64,000 bases of DNA from Cheilinus undulatus (Eukaryota; Chordata; Actinopteri; Labriformes; Labridae), in NCBI RefSeq assembly GCF_018320785.1, contig NC_054866.1, forward strand, positions 15,051,885-15,115,884, read 5' to 3'. A model generated the notes under the pieces. The model saw only the letters and a program-made list of their open reading frames with translations. It did no database searches and was not told the DNA's origin. A program made the translations under genes and the position numbers. Below are positions 50,101-62,914 of the stretch, in pieces; the stretch's first letter is position 1; each line of letters opens with the position of its first letter.

Positions 50101-51113
50101 TCTGAGCAAAACAAAGTACTCATGAACTTTGGGTGCATGGAATACGGAAAACCAGTGACTGGAAACCTCAGGTTGGTCACACACAACACCAGGACAGTTT
50201 CAAATGATTTTTCATCTTTTGAAGCTCTGAGTGCACACATCAGACTAAGGATGCAATTATGAACTTTAACACCTCGATAAAGTCAGACATATAATCTTGA
50301 ATTCACATTTATTTTGTATTCATTTTTAAATGTAAAATCTCATGAAGCTTCATCAGAAATGTAAATGTTCTTTATTGCTCTCTTGAAGCAGAAATAACAC
50401 AGTGATCTAATAATCCAGTAACTGTGTTTCTATCGCCTGCTTTGTCTAAGACACATTTTGCTGCTGTAAATTGGAATACTATTACCAAGCACTGTACAGT
50501 ATACAACCATACACCAAAAACACAGAAAAATCCCTTTAAAATCCCCTTTCTTAGGAGCATGTGCAATGCAGGTATCTTCACATCAATCTACCACTTAGCT
50601 GCACTTTATGGTAAAATGCTCAGTTTGCATTAGCATGATAAACAACTGGACAACAGATTATCCTGATCAGCCATAAATAAATATAACAAAAGAGTACATA
50701 TGGACTGTCTGAAAGGCCAAAATAATGAGGAAATAAATACACTATTAACTGAATGAGGCAACATAAGGTTAAATTTACCTAATTTTCTATGACTCTAACA
50801 GTGTGGACAACACAAGGTTTATTTGGACAAATGGTTGTTTTTGACTGACCTTGGTTGGGACTCAACCACCAGTTGTCAGTGGGGGCAAACCTTACCTAAA
50901 ATCAGGCTTAGAGTTATGTAGTGTGACCAGCTAGTGTAGCTTACTGTACCTGTTCAGGCTGGTTGGCATTGGACAGTGGTATCACCATCCAGATGATATT
51001 CAGATTGTTGAGGGCAGCACTGGTGGTGAAGGTGCAAGGGAGGACGGCTGCTTGGCCACGGGCCACCTGGATACTGCTCTGGGACACAGTCACATCCAGC
51101 GCCTGAACACACA
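28653..51113 (-). CDS. igsf11: Immunoglobulin superfamily member 11 (BT-IgSF/VSIG3), six coding exons placed, 5' end missing
   Basis: A CAR-family type I membrane protein that mediates homophilic cell adhesion. Exons on the minus strand are 51113-50950, 35133-34926, 34443-34288, 31615-31493, 30696-30549 and 29196-28653; all are GT-AG with matching phases (1,0,1,1,1,2), giving 447 codons with the stop. Order: V-type Ig domain ([25 protein letters not shown], then [17 protein letters not shown]); C2 domain ([48 protein letters not shown]) with the extra cysteine pair of the family; a transmembrane segment ([20 protein letters not shown]); and a cytoplasmic tail with [16 protein letters not shown], ending [17 protein letters not shown] and a class I PDZ-binding SLV. 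These match IGSF11 more closely than ESAM or CLMP. The signal-peptide exon is not secured. In zebrafish this gene affects pigment-cell behaviour (seurat); in mammals it acts at synapses and in testis. Confidence 0.95.
29197..30548 (-). other. igsf11: igsf11 intron 6 (last intron)
   Basis: 1.35 kb of AT-rich sequence with no repeat ends or frames worth noting. Confidence 0.8.
30549..30696 (-). CDS. igsf11: igsf11 transmembrane exon
   Basis: 148 bases; acceptor CCCTGCAG, donor GTTTGA. It encodes QPQSVG, a roughly 27-residue hydrophobic membrane segment, then [18 protein letters not shown] on the inner side. Confidence 0.95.
30697..31492 (-). other. igsf11: igsf11 intron 5
   Basis: 0.8 kb, nothing recognised inside. 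Confidence 0.8.
31493..31615 (-). CDS. igsf11: igsf11 exon: second half of the C2 Ig domain
   Basis: 123 bases; acceptor TTCAACAG, donor GTAAGT. It contains TVTLRNIST, the YQC cysteine of the domain and the extra cysteine in KSTCLLNL. Confidence 0.95.
31939..31959 (-). repeat. Run of 21 T (poly-A on the minus strand)
   Basis: An uninterrupted homopolymer in igsf11 intron 4. It might be the tail of a small minus-strand retroposed sequence lying to its right, but no body was recognised. Confidence 0.9.
32458..32868. mobile_element. MITE-like element, copy B (related to 17,321-17,718)
   Basis: The left end, TAGGGACAATATTATTGGCC, is followed by GATATTGGTATCGGCAGATA. The right end has ATATCGGCAAAAATCC and AATATCGTGCAGCATGTA. 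The interior words match copy A. The ends are more decayed than in copy A, so the limits are approximate. Confidence 0.6.
34288..34443 (-). CDS. igsf11: igsf11 exon: first half of the C2 Ig domain
   Basis: 156 bases; acceptor TCTCCCTCAG, donor GTATTA. It contains PSCRIQG (extra cysteine), MLICSSEEG (first core cysteine) and YSWEKL (core tryptophan). Confidence 0.95.
34926..35133 (-). CDS. igsf11: igsf11 exon: second half of the V Ig domain
   Basis: 208 bases; acceptor TCTCTCTCCAG, donor GTAACC. It starts [10 protein letters not shown] and contains [17 protein letters not shown] (core cysteine) and [10 protein letters not shown]. Confidence 0.95.
40362..40856. mobile_element. hAT-type MITE with a perfect 8-base target duplication
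   Basis: The element starts CAGTGTAAATTTTGTCGACT and ends GCTAAAATTAACACTG, which are imperfect inverted ends. CCTGGGTT flanks it on both sides (40,354-40,361 and 40,857-40,864), the 8-base duplication of hAT transposition. The interior repeats GACTAAAACT/AGACTAAAAC many times. It is 495 bases with no coding capacity. Confidence 0.88.
42376..43760 (-). mobile_element. Second Tc1-like transposon, decayed
   Basis: The ends CAGTGCATTTAAAAGGTTTTTACC and, on the other strand, CAGTGCCTTTAAAAAATATTCA form the tips of long inverted repeats of up to about 200 bases. Both arms carry ATAAATCAATCA-like words. TA duplications lie at 42,374-42,375 and 43,761-43,762. Its length is 1,385 bases. It is a different Tc1 lineage from the element at 20,118. 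Confidence 0.88.
42590..43392 (-). pseudogene. Broken Tc1-like transposase (second lineage)
   Basis: From an ATG at 43,392 the minus strand shows the helix-turn-helix region. It continues (43,264-42,959) with [18 protein letters not shown], a TLEELQ segment and [19 protein letters not shown], all typical of Tc1 transposases. The catalytic part persists as SDETKMG and [10 protein letters not shown] in other frames. The SPDLN motif is mutated to SSNLS, and a frameshift precedes ENLW. Several frame breaks mean no protein can be made. Confidence 0.85.
47189..47535. mobile_element. hAT-type MITE with a near-perfect 8-base duplication
   Basis: It begins CAGGGGTTCCCAAACTTTT and ends with TTGGGTCCACTG; the inner sequence has the characteristic GTGACCCCC and CATGACCCC words. 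The flanks ACTTAGAG (47,181-47,188) and ACTTAGAA (47,536-47,543) match at seven of eight bases. Confidence 0.82.
50950..51113 (-). CDS. igsf11: igsf11 exon: first half of the V Ig domain
   Basis: 164 bases; acceptor TCTCCCTGCAG, donor GTACAG. It begins with the last two bases of a codon (phase 1, as usual after a signal-peptide exon), then [19 protein letters not shown] and the first core cysteine in VLPCTF, ending NANQPEQ. Confidence 0.93.
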
Positions 51114-53463
51114 CTGCAGGGAGAGAGAGGACAAACATGAATGTCTTTACATGGAAACAATGACGACATACCATATCAGTAAAACAGGAGAACAGAGAGA
51201 GCAGATGTGGCATCTTTAGATAGCAATAAAAACACCCAAAAGACTTATCTTCAATCTAGGAGTTTATGATCTCATTGCAAGATCAGCACCATTAATGATG
51301 CTGGAAAGTTTGCTTTTACTGAGAGATAGAGGTGGAAAAAGAGACACTAAACCTCCACCATGCTGAATACTACCTCTGCCTGATGACAGACAGTCCTTTC
51401 CCTATGGCATAAATAAAGTACACGCTTAAACTTGGATTGAATGGTGTCATGGTTAAAAATCACATTAGGAAGCAGGTCACAACAATCACTCGCTGGTGAG
51501 TCTCTATACGTGTTTTAGCCAACCCTTGTAGAAAATGCTTCTTTCATTGAGTCTGAATGAACCTAATGAGGACATTTTTAGGTTTATTACAGGGATGCTG
51601 GAGGTGATTATTGCAGAACTGTTTTTAAACTTCACTAGTAAACTGAGTTACATTAGCACGGATGGTCAAATGACGCTTTGTTTCTGAGTGCAGTGGCACA
51701 TATGTCCTCTCTTTTCCTCTCTCTCACTCAGAGATTGCTTAAAAATGATCAAAAAAACAGTTAGTGGACAGGATCTGAGGTGAATTAGTGTGCTTTAAAT
51801 CAGATAACCACAGGCTGTAAGTGTGTACTAGTGTTTGCTACTTCCTCACAATGGCTATGTTCTGTTAACATGAGCTTAATGGACACTAGATTATGTCCAG
51901 TACATTTGTGTTAATATCCCAGGACAGCAGAAAGAAGAATTAAAGCTTTTTAAAATGATACATTACCATGGATTGCATTACTCTGAGCTTTACATTTTAC
52001 AGTTGAACTTTAAAGATAACCACAATGCAGAGCCATCATGTGACACACATGAGTAAGCGTGTCTAGAGAGCACACACTTTTGTGGTGTGTTATTTGACAA
52101 ATTAGGCTGACATCAATGACAGGAGTTCTGTCATCACTTTAAGAGCATCTTTAGATACAGTAGTAGTGCTGCTGCTTGAAAGAGACACACACTCTTAAGG
52201 CATTTATACTTAAACATAAACCAGCAGATAATGCAGTACCTACAGGAATACTACGGCTGTTTTAAATAACCTGGGTTAAAGTATTATCATGTTAAGGTGC
52301 TGAAACATTCAGTAATTAATCTCTGGTTGGTCTGCTTTAAAGTCTCATAATATTAAAGACTAGAACAGACTAGCACATGAGAATGATGAACTCCATGTTC
52401 ACGATAATTTTAAATGACTGACATTTTCACAAAAAACACACTTACTATTGGAGACCATAAATCAAAATGATCCAAGATTACAGAGATTTTACAACAAGAT
52501 TTCTCAACTAATTCAAGAAGTAAGACCAACAACTTATTGACTCCACACTGACTGAGCTTTTGTGCTTACAGAGTTCCTTATTCAGACTTAAACCATGATA
52601 CCTTGTTTGATTTTTTAAAAGTAAGAGGATGTTCTGAACAAAGGGCCAGAGTGAGGGGTTTCTTCCCACACATGGGCAAAGATGTCTGCCACAATAGTCC
52701 AACTGAGGCAAATATGAACACGCACAATTCTATTTCAGGACCAGCTAAATAAATTACTGCCTAAATCAAGTTAGATCTCCCCCACAAGAATGTATCCATG
52801 TCCAAACACCCCAACTGGAAGCAATTTCATCTTTACATGGTCAGGAGGATGATGGCACTGGTTTGGATAATTGATCCTGTCTTGTAAATCATCCTCTCAG
52901 AAAAAAAAACGTACGATGATAATGTCAAATTCAATTTGTTAGAAAGATTATCGTTGGCACATGAGTCAAGCAGGATGTTAAATGCAGGTGATGACTAAAT
53001 TTAAAACATCAAAAGAAAGGGAAAGAAATCAGAAAGAGAGAGAGCGAGTGAGATGAGAACAAGAAATAGAGGAGAAAGCATGGGTAATAGAGAGGTGGGT
53101 TTGTGTAGCTAGTGGTATTCTGAAATGGATATTCAATAACGAAAATCAGTTGTTTGGATTTTGATCAGTAATAGAGAAATGAAAATTTAAATACATTTTT
53201 TATCAAGGTGAAAAAGAAGTAGCAAAGTAAAAAGTTCAATTTACATTTTCTATGAGAAAAGAAAGAAAAAAACTGGAAGAAAGAAACTAATAAATGCCAG
53301 GCTATGTTTTCATTTTCTGAGACAGGATGTTGTTATCATGTTGTAAAATTTCCAAATAGATTGTTTGTCCTTTTTGGCTTTTTTCCCTAAAGAAGTCTTT
53401 ATTATTAACTGTTAGAAAAACACATGTGTAACAAACACAAAACAGAGCCAATCAAACCAGAGG

Positions 53464-53950
53464 GTTTGGATAAAGGTCAACGTCAACCTCGGTCCTGTAT
53501 TGATCTGGCCTCCTGATGGCCATCCTCCAGGCCTGTGCCATGCCCATGCCCGTATCTCCAGGTATGCTCCCAACTGCACCCTCCACAACACATGTGGTCA
53601 CCCCTGGTGTCTGGACCAGCCCACTGGGTCCTTTATTCCCATCAAGTAACTCTTACCAATGAAACCCAAAGATGCGCTGAAGAAAAGTCGTCACAGTGGA
53701 GTCCAGTCAATGCTTCTGGCCATCAGTCAGCATCCAGGCATCCAGGCCTCACTTCTGGTATAGTACTTCTGGAATGCCACACTATTTGGCTCATCAAGTC
53801 CATCCCTACATGTGTGAGTCCAAGTCTGCAGCTGATCTCAGCCTCACAGTCACTGAATCGATGGATTACACTGCCAAGGTAGGTGAACTGCTCTGCAACT
53901 TCCACATTCTCACCATTCACAGACAGATTTGATGAAAGCATCCAAGGCAC
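53464..53950 (-). pseudogene. LINE reverse-transcriptase fragment
   Basis: The minus-strand frame at 53,950-53,723 reads LSVNGENVEVAEQFTYLGS, then a DCEAEISCRLGL segment, the pattern following the catalytic core in many fish LINE reverse transcriptases. The sequence down to about 53,464 continues in other frames. It is truncated at both ends. Confidence 0.65.
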
Positions 53951-55771
53951 ACAGCCATTATAATACTTTTAATATCCTACTACTAGTCATAACAATAACT
54001 TAAGTTGTTGTAAATAGTAGTAGCCTGCCAGTAGTAGTTGTGGAAGCAGTATGAGTAGTAGGGCTAGCAATAGTCATATTGGTAGTAGTGATGGTTATTT
54101 CTTCTCCAAATCAGGCTCTCATACTACACATTTACAGAAACAGTTCATGCAGTGTGGTGCTGCAATGTTCAACTCTTAACTGTGACCATCTTTACAAAAT
54201 CCCTCTCACTCTCTCTCTCAATGTAAGCAGCTATCTGTATATCATGAATAAAATTTCATATGCGCTGCTTCTTTAAAACACTCCGGGATTAGGCACACAA
54301 CCAACCAGTATCATATCTACATTTAGCCAGCCCTGAGTGAGACAGTTTAAGATGATCTATGTCATCTTTGAAGTGTGACCCCTCATGCTCCAGATGCAGA
54401 GGGTTACACATGATATGTGTTAATAATATTAAGTGAACTGCTAATACACAAGAAGGTCAATTCTAAATTCCTCGAAGGGCCAGTCCATGTCAAGTCTCTA
54501 GCCAGACCTGTGTGCAACTAAAGTCTTAAACGCATGGCCCCTTCTCTGGTAAATAATTACATTTAAAGATAAAGGCCCTTTGCCCTTGAATCAAGAATAG
54601 AGCTTTTATTTTGAAAAGTAAAACAAAGTGCCCCTGTCATTAAAAGATCAGACCTCAGAAAATGAAAAAAAAGGCCTTTTTTGTTTCTGTCTTGTAGTTG
54701 CTTTTCTTTTTTCATTTGTTTATATTATAAATAAAATGGAAATGAAGACATTTTTGAGCCTTTGCATATTCATTTTAAACCATGAAATTGAAAACTGCCT
54801 TGTATTTCAATTAAGATTTTTCCTAAAATAAAAACTAATTTTTCTTTTTATAAACATCTTTTTCAGAGCCACAAATCCAAAGACCTGAATTCACATTGAC
54901 CAAGGAGAATAAAAAGGTGGTGTAAGGATTTTGCTGTTTCCAGAGAGGCCTAGCTGAAAGATTTAACTCAGGCACTGCTAGCAGTGCATGTGGTGCAAAG
55001 AAGTGAACCAAACATGTGCTTTGTTGATACAGTTCTCTCTCCTCATTTGGGTGCCAAGATTCAAAACTGCTGTTGATTAATGCATGAGAAAACCATACAC
55101 CTCAGAGAGCATGGTAATCTGTTTGTGTGTGCCTGTGAGTGTGAGCCTGCATTCTCCCTCAATCAAGGGGGGTGCAGCCATGACGGTATGGAGAGCAAAT
55201 GCAGCATTTCCACTTCCTCGTTTAAACACTCGCTCCCTCTTTTTCACCCTCTCTCTCTGGACTCAAACACCAATACTATAATTGAAGCCACTGCTAGGAC
55301 AAAAATAGCAAATGACAAAAGCGTGAAAACATTAATGCATAGATTGATGTGTACTAACACCTGTGCCCATAGACGAGCTATAGCCTCGTCCCCTGCAGTA
55401 GACCCAGGTGCTGCATGGAGAACTGTGTTTTGGTACGTAGAGTCTGTGATGCTGTGCCCGTTAGGCACCAGGACAAATCAACAAGCAAGCAAGCAAAGAA
55501 AGAAGTGTGTAACCCAGGTGGTATAGTTGTGTACCCAGCTGCTCAATGGCAATGCATCAAGCATCACGCGGTTGATGTAAAAATAAAAATCACAAGCACT
55601 TTCACTTCTCATCCTGAAAGAGTTTGTTGTAACTCTAAACTGCTTTAACAACACAGCGAAGGCTAACAGGAGAGATGACTGCTCTGCTCCTCTCGCTTCT
55701 GCTACTTCACATAATGAGGGAGAAAAGCTGTTAAAAGTGGAAACTAGTCCGTGCCCCGTGTGGGCGGCCTG

Positions 55772-55782
55772 GGTTCAAGTCC
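55772..55782 (+). repeat. tRNA-type B box, possible remnant of a SINE
   Basis: GGTTCAAGTCC fits the RNA polymerase III B box. The preceding GTGCCCCGTGTGGGCGGCCT is tRNA-like, but no cloverleaf or clear A box can be drawn, so a functional tRNA is not claimed. Confidence 0.3.
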
Positions 55783-58700
55783 AGTCAAGTCCAGTCCTGC
55801 TTGGCCTGGGTTCTGATTTGAAAAGCTTAAATTTGTATGATATTTACATGACATGTTGAACCTCAGACATCAAACCACAAAATCAAAGGTTAATGTACAG
55901 AAGACGTCTCTGTCTGTTCAGCTGCTCCCACTACTAAAGCAATATGTAGATATAAGGGTACATCAGCTTTTATCCATATAGAATCTGAGATGGTGACTAC
56001 ATGTAAAGAACCATTCAAATATGGCCTTCAAATAAAGCCAGGAGGTCTGCCCTGATGTAGTCCATGTCTGACAGAGTTCCACACAGCTGAGAGAGGAGTG
56101 AATGTCTTCTTCATCTTCTTATGATGGAGCTGATCCCAGCTGTCTTTCAGTGAGGGAGGTGGGGGGGTGGGGCACTCCTGACAGGTCAGCAGTCAACCAC
56201 AGGGCAAGAATTAGAGTCACCAATTAACCTAAAGAGCATCACGTCTCTGGACCGTGGGAAGAAGCTGGAGTATCAGGAAGGAACAACCTCAGGCTGTTTT
56301 GGCAAAGGACAGCTTTAAGATTCTCACTCTCATCTCCTTTTAGTTTACTCCAAACCGAACCTTTAAATATCTTTCAAGACGAACTTAGTTTTTGAAATAA
56401 CTCCTTCAGGGGAATTTAAAAAGTCATAAAATACAGACGTTAAATATGAAGTTTAACACGTAATACATTATTTTGGTATGACATATTTAGTAAATTTATC
56501 CTTGCAAGTAATACTTTAAAAGAGACATACTGCCCTTAACATTTCTCTTAATTCTGTAGATATTCTGAAATTCTTGTTGTTTTAAAAACTAGCCCCTCTT
56601 TTGATATGTTTTTGTTACTATCCATAATTTACTTGGTCACCTCTTAAGAGTGGTAAATATGAATTAACATTAATTTATCAAGAATCACATCATAGCTTGT
56701 TAACTTTTTATGGGGCAAGGAATGATATACGGTCACTTTGGCCAACCCACCCCCAAACTCTCTGAGATACAGTAGAACCACAACAGGGATGTTTCTTATA
56801 TATCCTAGAGAAATTCTGAAGAAAATAAATGGTATAAATAGTGAAATATACATAATATTAATCAGTTTAACAACAGTTTAACAAATTTCTTAAACTTAAA
56901 TGGCATACATCAGATTTTATTTTCCTTGTGAGCATCATAACTGCTAAAATTAACTTAGTTATTCAATAGGTCTCCTGTCTGAATTCTCAAACTGGTATTA
57001 TCACCATTACTTATACAGTTTTCTAAATATAGTCATGTCTTGCCTCTAAAAGAGGTCCAAATCTAAAGGTAACCTCACCATGTCTTCTAAAATTAATGTA
57101 TTGTAAATTAATACATTTTTATGTTTAAGTTTATATTGATTTGGCACTAAATGTGTTTATTTGCCAGTAACACCTTAATATGCATACACTTAATGGATTT
57201 TTTTCAACCATTAACAGGCAAAGAACCATATATGGTCACTTTATTGATCTTGATTTTCACCATGATAATGTATATATATATATATAAGTGACAAAAGTAA
57301 ATACGTCTTGTGTTGTCCACCAATAATATTCTAGGGCTTCAATTTTGAATTTCCAAATATTTCATTGAGTGCTCTATAAAAGGTTAAGCCCTGTAAAATA
57401 CACAAATTTACCTTCATCTAGTTATACAACCACAAACAGAGACAGGTACCACAACTCAGACATTTAAAAAAAATACAACTCAATAGTCAAACTTATAATA
57501 ACTTTTAGCAGGGTGTTTCATTAAAAAATGAAGCAATATTTGTTTATTGATGCTGTATTCCTCTCAAAATTACTGTTGTTGGCGGCTATAATTAGCCACT
57601 GGGAAAAACAGATTTCTTTTAATGTCTGCTAAATCACCAGACGGAGGCTCCACCCATAGTCTACAGTAAAACCTTCAAGAATAAGGTGGATGATGATAAT
57701 GACAGTAACAATACTGCTGTCAATCTACTGTCACTGCCCTCAAGTGGTTTGGTAAAAAATACCCATAATAAATCAGCCCACAGAGGAGTTAAATTACCTG
57801 TACTGCAGTGTGGACACCATGCATATGATTTAAAATCTTTAAAAGAAGAATATAAAGTATATATCAATAAGCAGAATGCACAGTCAACTATACTTGTGAG
57901 CCTGAGTGTGTGCACTGAGCAAGCAGAAGGTTAAAGTAGGCCACTGCCTTCGTGCACAGATAAGCCTGAGCACTGGAAGACCACTGCTAAAGCAGTAAAC
58001 AGATGGCTCTGCACACACAGCACAAGTCACAGCTACACACACACAATGTAAAAAGAAAAAAACATCAAATTCAACTTTAATCACAACATTAATACAAGCA
58101 CACTGCATTATTCCAGTTAGCACTGCCTTTTACGTCAAACAACAAATCTTCACAAATTTAACATGGTTTCAAACTACGACTGAAAATCCAGATCTGAATT
58201 TCCTCAAAGATGAATATTTTTCCCACCATCTACTTTGCAGCCATCACTGTCAGACACGGATTGCTGGCAAACCTGTCACGGTTTTTGCTTGTTAACCCTA
58301 ACATCCTGGCACACACTCATCTGCAAGTAGGATGAAATGATTGGCAAGGGGCTTTGTTTTGCTATTTGGCAGCTGTTATCCTCAATCCCTCTTTGAAGTG
58401 AGCTGTGATAGCCTGGTTTTACCAAAAGATGTCCAAATAATGCCATGTCTTGTTTGTAGTATAGAAGTAAAGCTAGCCCAAAGGTTGGAGTCTCCAGGTC
58501 TATGGTTATCATAATCTGGGATATGATTGGCTATGATTGATTTGCAAAGATAGACTGCCAATAAAACCTGTCAGATGATCTTAGAGAGCAATAAGCTTCA
58601 TCAGGATAAAAGAGTGAAGAAAATTCTCCTGCATCATTTTTCTTGTTAATATTCCCCTTATCTAAAAACAGGCCTGTTTACATTTTTTTCCCTACATTTT

Positions 58701-59809
58701 CTCAAATGTTTATTGTCCTTTTTCTCTGACTTCTTTTAAGTGAAAGCTAAACTTTCATACAACTACATCCACTGTCCAACACAGTTAAATCTACCCTCAC
58801 ACATTCCCTGTCATTAAATACACATTTTGTGCATTATCCACATCTTCTGTGTCTTTCGATCAAAACAACAATAAAGATGACATTTAGGGAATCGCTGTGA
58901 TTCCCCAAGACTCCAAACCCAACCCTCCAGTATAATGTGGCCCCACTAGACATTTTCAAGCCTTAAAGAGAAGGGGTGCTCAGCTCTGCGCACCCCTGTT
59001 GCTTATTTGTTGTTTTGAATTGAGTACACATCAAATAAACAATAAAATGTCATAACTGGGACCCAGAAACCCATGAAGGGTTTAAAGTATATACAGTAGT
59101 GCATCCTACATTTTGGTAAAAATAGTATAATTTTATTTTGAAATAAGATGTCTTTTTCTCTCACAATTACTTATCTAATTAAAACAACTACACTTTTCAT
59201 TGTTGCCTATTTCAAAATGGAACCCCCTTCTTAAAATGGTATGAGACATTTTTTCTTTGCTTTCTTTTGTTTTACAAAAATTTGGGCAGGCCCTCTGAAT
59301 TGTGAGGCTGGGCCGTTGGATAGTGCTGATGCTACTGATCCAAGATGAGTAAGTTACTGATAATAAAAACATTTGAGGAAGGCCCATTCACAGGGCTTTT
59401 CAAGGGCCCAGCCATTTCTTTGTGCCACTCTTTTGGAGTGCAGTTTTGTTGAAAAGGCTCCTCATTTAATAACAACAAGAAAGGCAGCGGAAGTGGGGTG
59501 GGGGATGGAGTTGCCCATTACAGATGGAGCTAGCAGATGGTAAAGCCTTATCCTGGTCCATCAAAAGTTAGCAACATAGAACTTGCATGAGATACAGCAA
59601 CAGAACGGCAGCTTTCTTAGCAGTCTTCTACATAACATCCAGAATTCTATGGCAACAATTCAGATGTCTAGTCTTGTCAAAGTGGCTCCATTATGGCAGC
59701 AGCTGTGGTAAGACATGTCATGTTACAACAATACACCATCAGGCAAGCTCCAATCTGAAACGATTGTGCCTGGTCTGAGATTGAAACAGACCAATCAGTG
59801 TCATTTGAG

Positions 59810-60110
59810 GAGAACATGGTGGTAGCTATGGACGGAGTTTAGTTGTACTGAAAGCTGGTAGAAGTTGCTGCTGCCTTTGTAGCTGGCTGTTAAGCTCAGA
59901 TATAGCTACAGTGAAGCTGCAGTTTTATCAAAACTGGTAAACATTTCTTTGTGAAAAGAGCAAAGAACGTCAGTGAAAGCTTTTCAAGGAAGAAAGGATG
60001 TTTTTGTTCTCTTCCCATTCTACTTCAGCATGAGTTTATATTAGTTACAGGCGGGGTTTAGTTGTACTGTAAGCCAGTATATACAGTGGCTGCTGGTGTA
60101 GCACTTCTGC
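59810..60110. repeat. Internal similarity, two related segments
   Basis: GGAGTTTAGTTGTACTGAAAGC near 59,834 (shortened) and GGGGTTTAGTTGTACTGTAAGC near 60,054 (shortened) are followed in both cases by related GCTGCTG-containing sequence. They are either two units of an old tandem duplication or parts of one repeat family. Confidence 0.45.
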
Positions 60111-61298
60111 CATGTCCCGACCTGCCTCAGCATGAGTTGCCTATCCACCTATTAGCTCCACAGTTCAAGTAGCCTATCTGCAGAACTCATGCCTCCCGGG
60201 GGTTACGCATGCCTACCACCTCATTTTGTCTTGTCCCTCTGATTGGCCTGCAGTGAATGTGACAGACAAAATATTTGTCCAACCTCTGAGAATGAGAATA
60301 TTTTTAAGTCCTGCCCTTCCCCAACACTTTGTATGGGAGATTTCATCTCATGCAGTGGATATATGAAACAGCCAGTCTAGTGTGTCAGGTTAAGGGTCAG
60401 TCATTTTGTAACAAATATAGACATTTCATTGCAAAAACTTGACATATTGCACCTTTAAAGGTGGGATCTTTACTACCCTGTTATGCCTCATCTGTAGAAA
60501 TAGGATGGCAGGTAAAGCCATTCTACCCCAATCTCCACTCAGAGGTACTAACAGAGGTGCAGTGAGGGGGAGAGGGTGACAGTGTGTAACACTGGAGCTG
60601 GCAGGGTGGAACAGTGCTGGAGTGTGTGTGTATGTGTAGCTCCCACTGTTTCTACTCGTCCTGCTTCTCACGCTGCCACAAAACTGGAATGCGATGTAAA
60701 AACACATACTGGGAGTCCAATATGAAGCGGATACTTAAGTAGAAAAGTGTAATGACAGCAGAACTTCATTACAGCACAGATGCAGAAAGAGCTTTTCTGT
60801 GTCTCTCTCATCCACACCCACACCACCCACAGCCTCAGTCTTGTGCTGTGAAATCACTCGCCCCTGTGTTGAAGAGGTCATTGATCTCTGTAGACAGCAG
60901 CTCTCAGCCGATTCTGTCATGACATTCACTAAAGTGATGCATGTTGTTCATTTTGAGGTATAACAATAGCTATTGATTACATTCACAGAGTGATTTAAAT
61001 CTACTTCAAACCTCCCATTTAGCTGACTTTTCCTGTAATGAAATGGCTCAATTTTGTGGCAATTTAAAAAGAAAGCAATGCAAGATAAAAACTGCTCATA
61101 TAAATAAAGAAATACACAATACAATACAGAGGTTGAACATTCATATCTTCAGAGGAGCTGCAGTGATTGAATGAAATTGAGAGGACAAGTGCAATGTACA
61201 AAGAACAATTTAATAATTGACATGCCATCAAATGACTGCAGCCTCCAAGAAAGACTAACAAATAAGCTGCTGGATCTTTTGATTGTTTCATGTAGGTA

Positions 61299-61520
61299 CA
61301 GTGTCTATGAAAAGTATTTACCCCCTTAGAATTTTACATGTTATTGAGTTTATAAATCAATCATGGTTCATATAATTTTATTCATTTATTTATTTACAAA
61401 AAAAAATCATCTTTAATGCAAGTGCAAATAGATTTCTACAAAGTGATGTCAATATAACAAAAATATGTAAAGTAAAATAAGTGTGTGCATGAATATTCAC
61501 CCCCTGTACTAACTGGACTT
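61299..61520. mobile_element. Solo end of a Tc1-like element
   Basis: CAGTGTCTATGAAAAGTATT begins an arm that continues with TTATAAATCAATCATGGTTC and, at 61,492-61,505, ATATTCACCCCCTG. It resembles the arms of the element at 42,376-43,760. No matching opposite end was found, so it is a fragment or solo terminal repeat. Confidence 0.6.
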
Positions 61521-62883
61521 TGGGGCTGGAGCACTGTAGTACAGATTGAATGTTAAGTGCACCCTATGATGTGAGTCAAGGCAGACAAATAGAAAAACAC
61601 AAGCCACTGTACAAGAATCTATTTATGAGACAAACTGCCCCGTGAAAAAAGAGCACAGCTGAGATTTGTGCGTGGTAAGAGCCACTGGCCTGCTCAGGTG
61701 TAGCTTTGTTGACAGAGCCAGAGTTGTTTGGTGTGAAGCAGTGGGGCGTGCTGAAACTGCCAGGTAAGAAAAACCACTGTGAGAGAATGGCACATGGTCA
61801 CCCCAGCCAAACACGGAGGATGACGAAAAAAAGAAGAAGAAAGGTGATGAAAATGACTAAAACTCCATCTGTTATCAATTAACATGAAACACTAACACAT
61901 TAACTTTGAAGCAGAAAATATACCGTCTGTGTGGTAGCCGAGCTGAGAGGAACCACTGCATACATTTCTTCATCATAACATTCACAAGCTGATGTGTGCT
62001 GTATTGAAAAGGACAAAGTCTGACATGTCCAATTCAGCAGCTCGATGGGTCAAACATCCAAAAACGTCTGAAAAATCTGCATTCATTCATCAGTTTAGAC
62101 CTGCCTCTGCTCTTCCACCCACAAACTTTCTTACTCATGTAAGTTTCATAAATAGATACAGAAGGGAACATTTCTGGCACATGCCAATGGAGAGCAAGTT
62201 TGATTTAAAATGTGGAATTAAAGTTAGAGCATTCTTCAACTTTTTTCTGCTTTTGGATGTTTGATGCGAGTCAAACGCTGGCTCTGCAGTACCTTACATT
62301 CTGATGCTGCATACCAGTCAAACTGAAATCCCATTTCAATCAGAGGAAACTTTAGTATCAAAGTGTAATGTAGACACACACATACACAAAGAAAACACCC
62401 ACCCCCGCATTCTGCTTCTATTCAGCGAAAAAACTGTTGAAAAAAGCCGCTCAAACATGCTGAATCGGCACTCTCAAGGCAATGAGGGCTCTTTCCCAGA
62501 CTGCAAAGCAACCACGGGGCCAAAAACACCAAAGTCTGATCAATGAAGATCAGTCATCTGGCACTCTGATGAATCAAATATAACTCTGTTGCATTAACCA
62601 GTTAATTACAGTTAATTAGCATATAAAAAATCATTGTTTCAAATGACACATTTGACATCTAGTAGCAGTGATAATTTGCTTGTAGTGCAAACTGTAATCT
62701 CATCCTGGCCTACAAGAATCAGACAGCAATATTCATTGCCATGCAATTTTTAACACCATGCTGTAATAGCATCACATGCAATGATCCATATTTCAGAGCC
62801 ATCTGAGACTTTTAGAAACATGCATGATTGAGCAGATCAGATCACTTGGTGCACCATCTCAGTTCAGTTCAGTTTAATGCTGA

Positions 62884-62914
62884 CACATAATAATAATAAT
62901 AATTAAAATAATAA
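62884..62914 (+). repeat. (ATA)n microsatellite, imperfect
   Basis: A run of AATAATAAT interrupted by TTAA. A similar short ATT run is present near 24,275-24,296. Confidence 0.8.

Larger units (their letters stand above)
35134..50949 (-). other. igsf11: igsf11 intron 2 (15.8 kb)
   Basis: It contains three bounded insertions (40,362-40,856; 42,376-43,760; 47,189-47,535) and a lone hAT-like end CAGTGTTTCCCACACACTGA near 37,265. A GC-richer stretch at 37,560-38,060 looks like part of a repeat. A 160-codon minus-strand frame at 49,721-49,239 has no recognised similarity. The rest is AT-rich, without exons that I can support. Confidence 0.7.

Noticed and set aside
55080..55526. 148-codon plus-strand frame
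   Set aside because: It has no recognisable domain, biased codon use or splice sites, and lies in the probable igsf11 intron 1.
55760..55800. tRNA gene
   Set aside because: Only a B-box-like word is present; there is no A box or cloverleaf.
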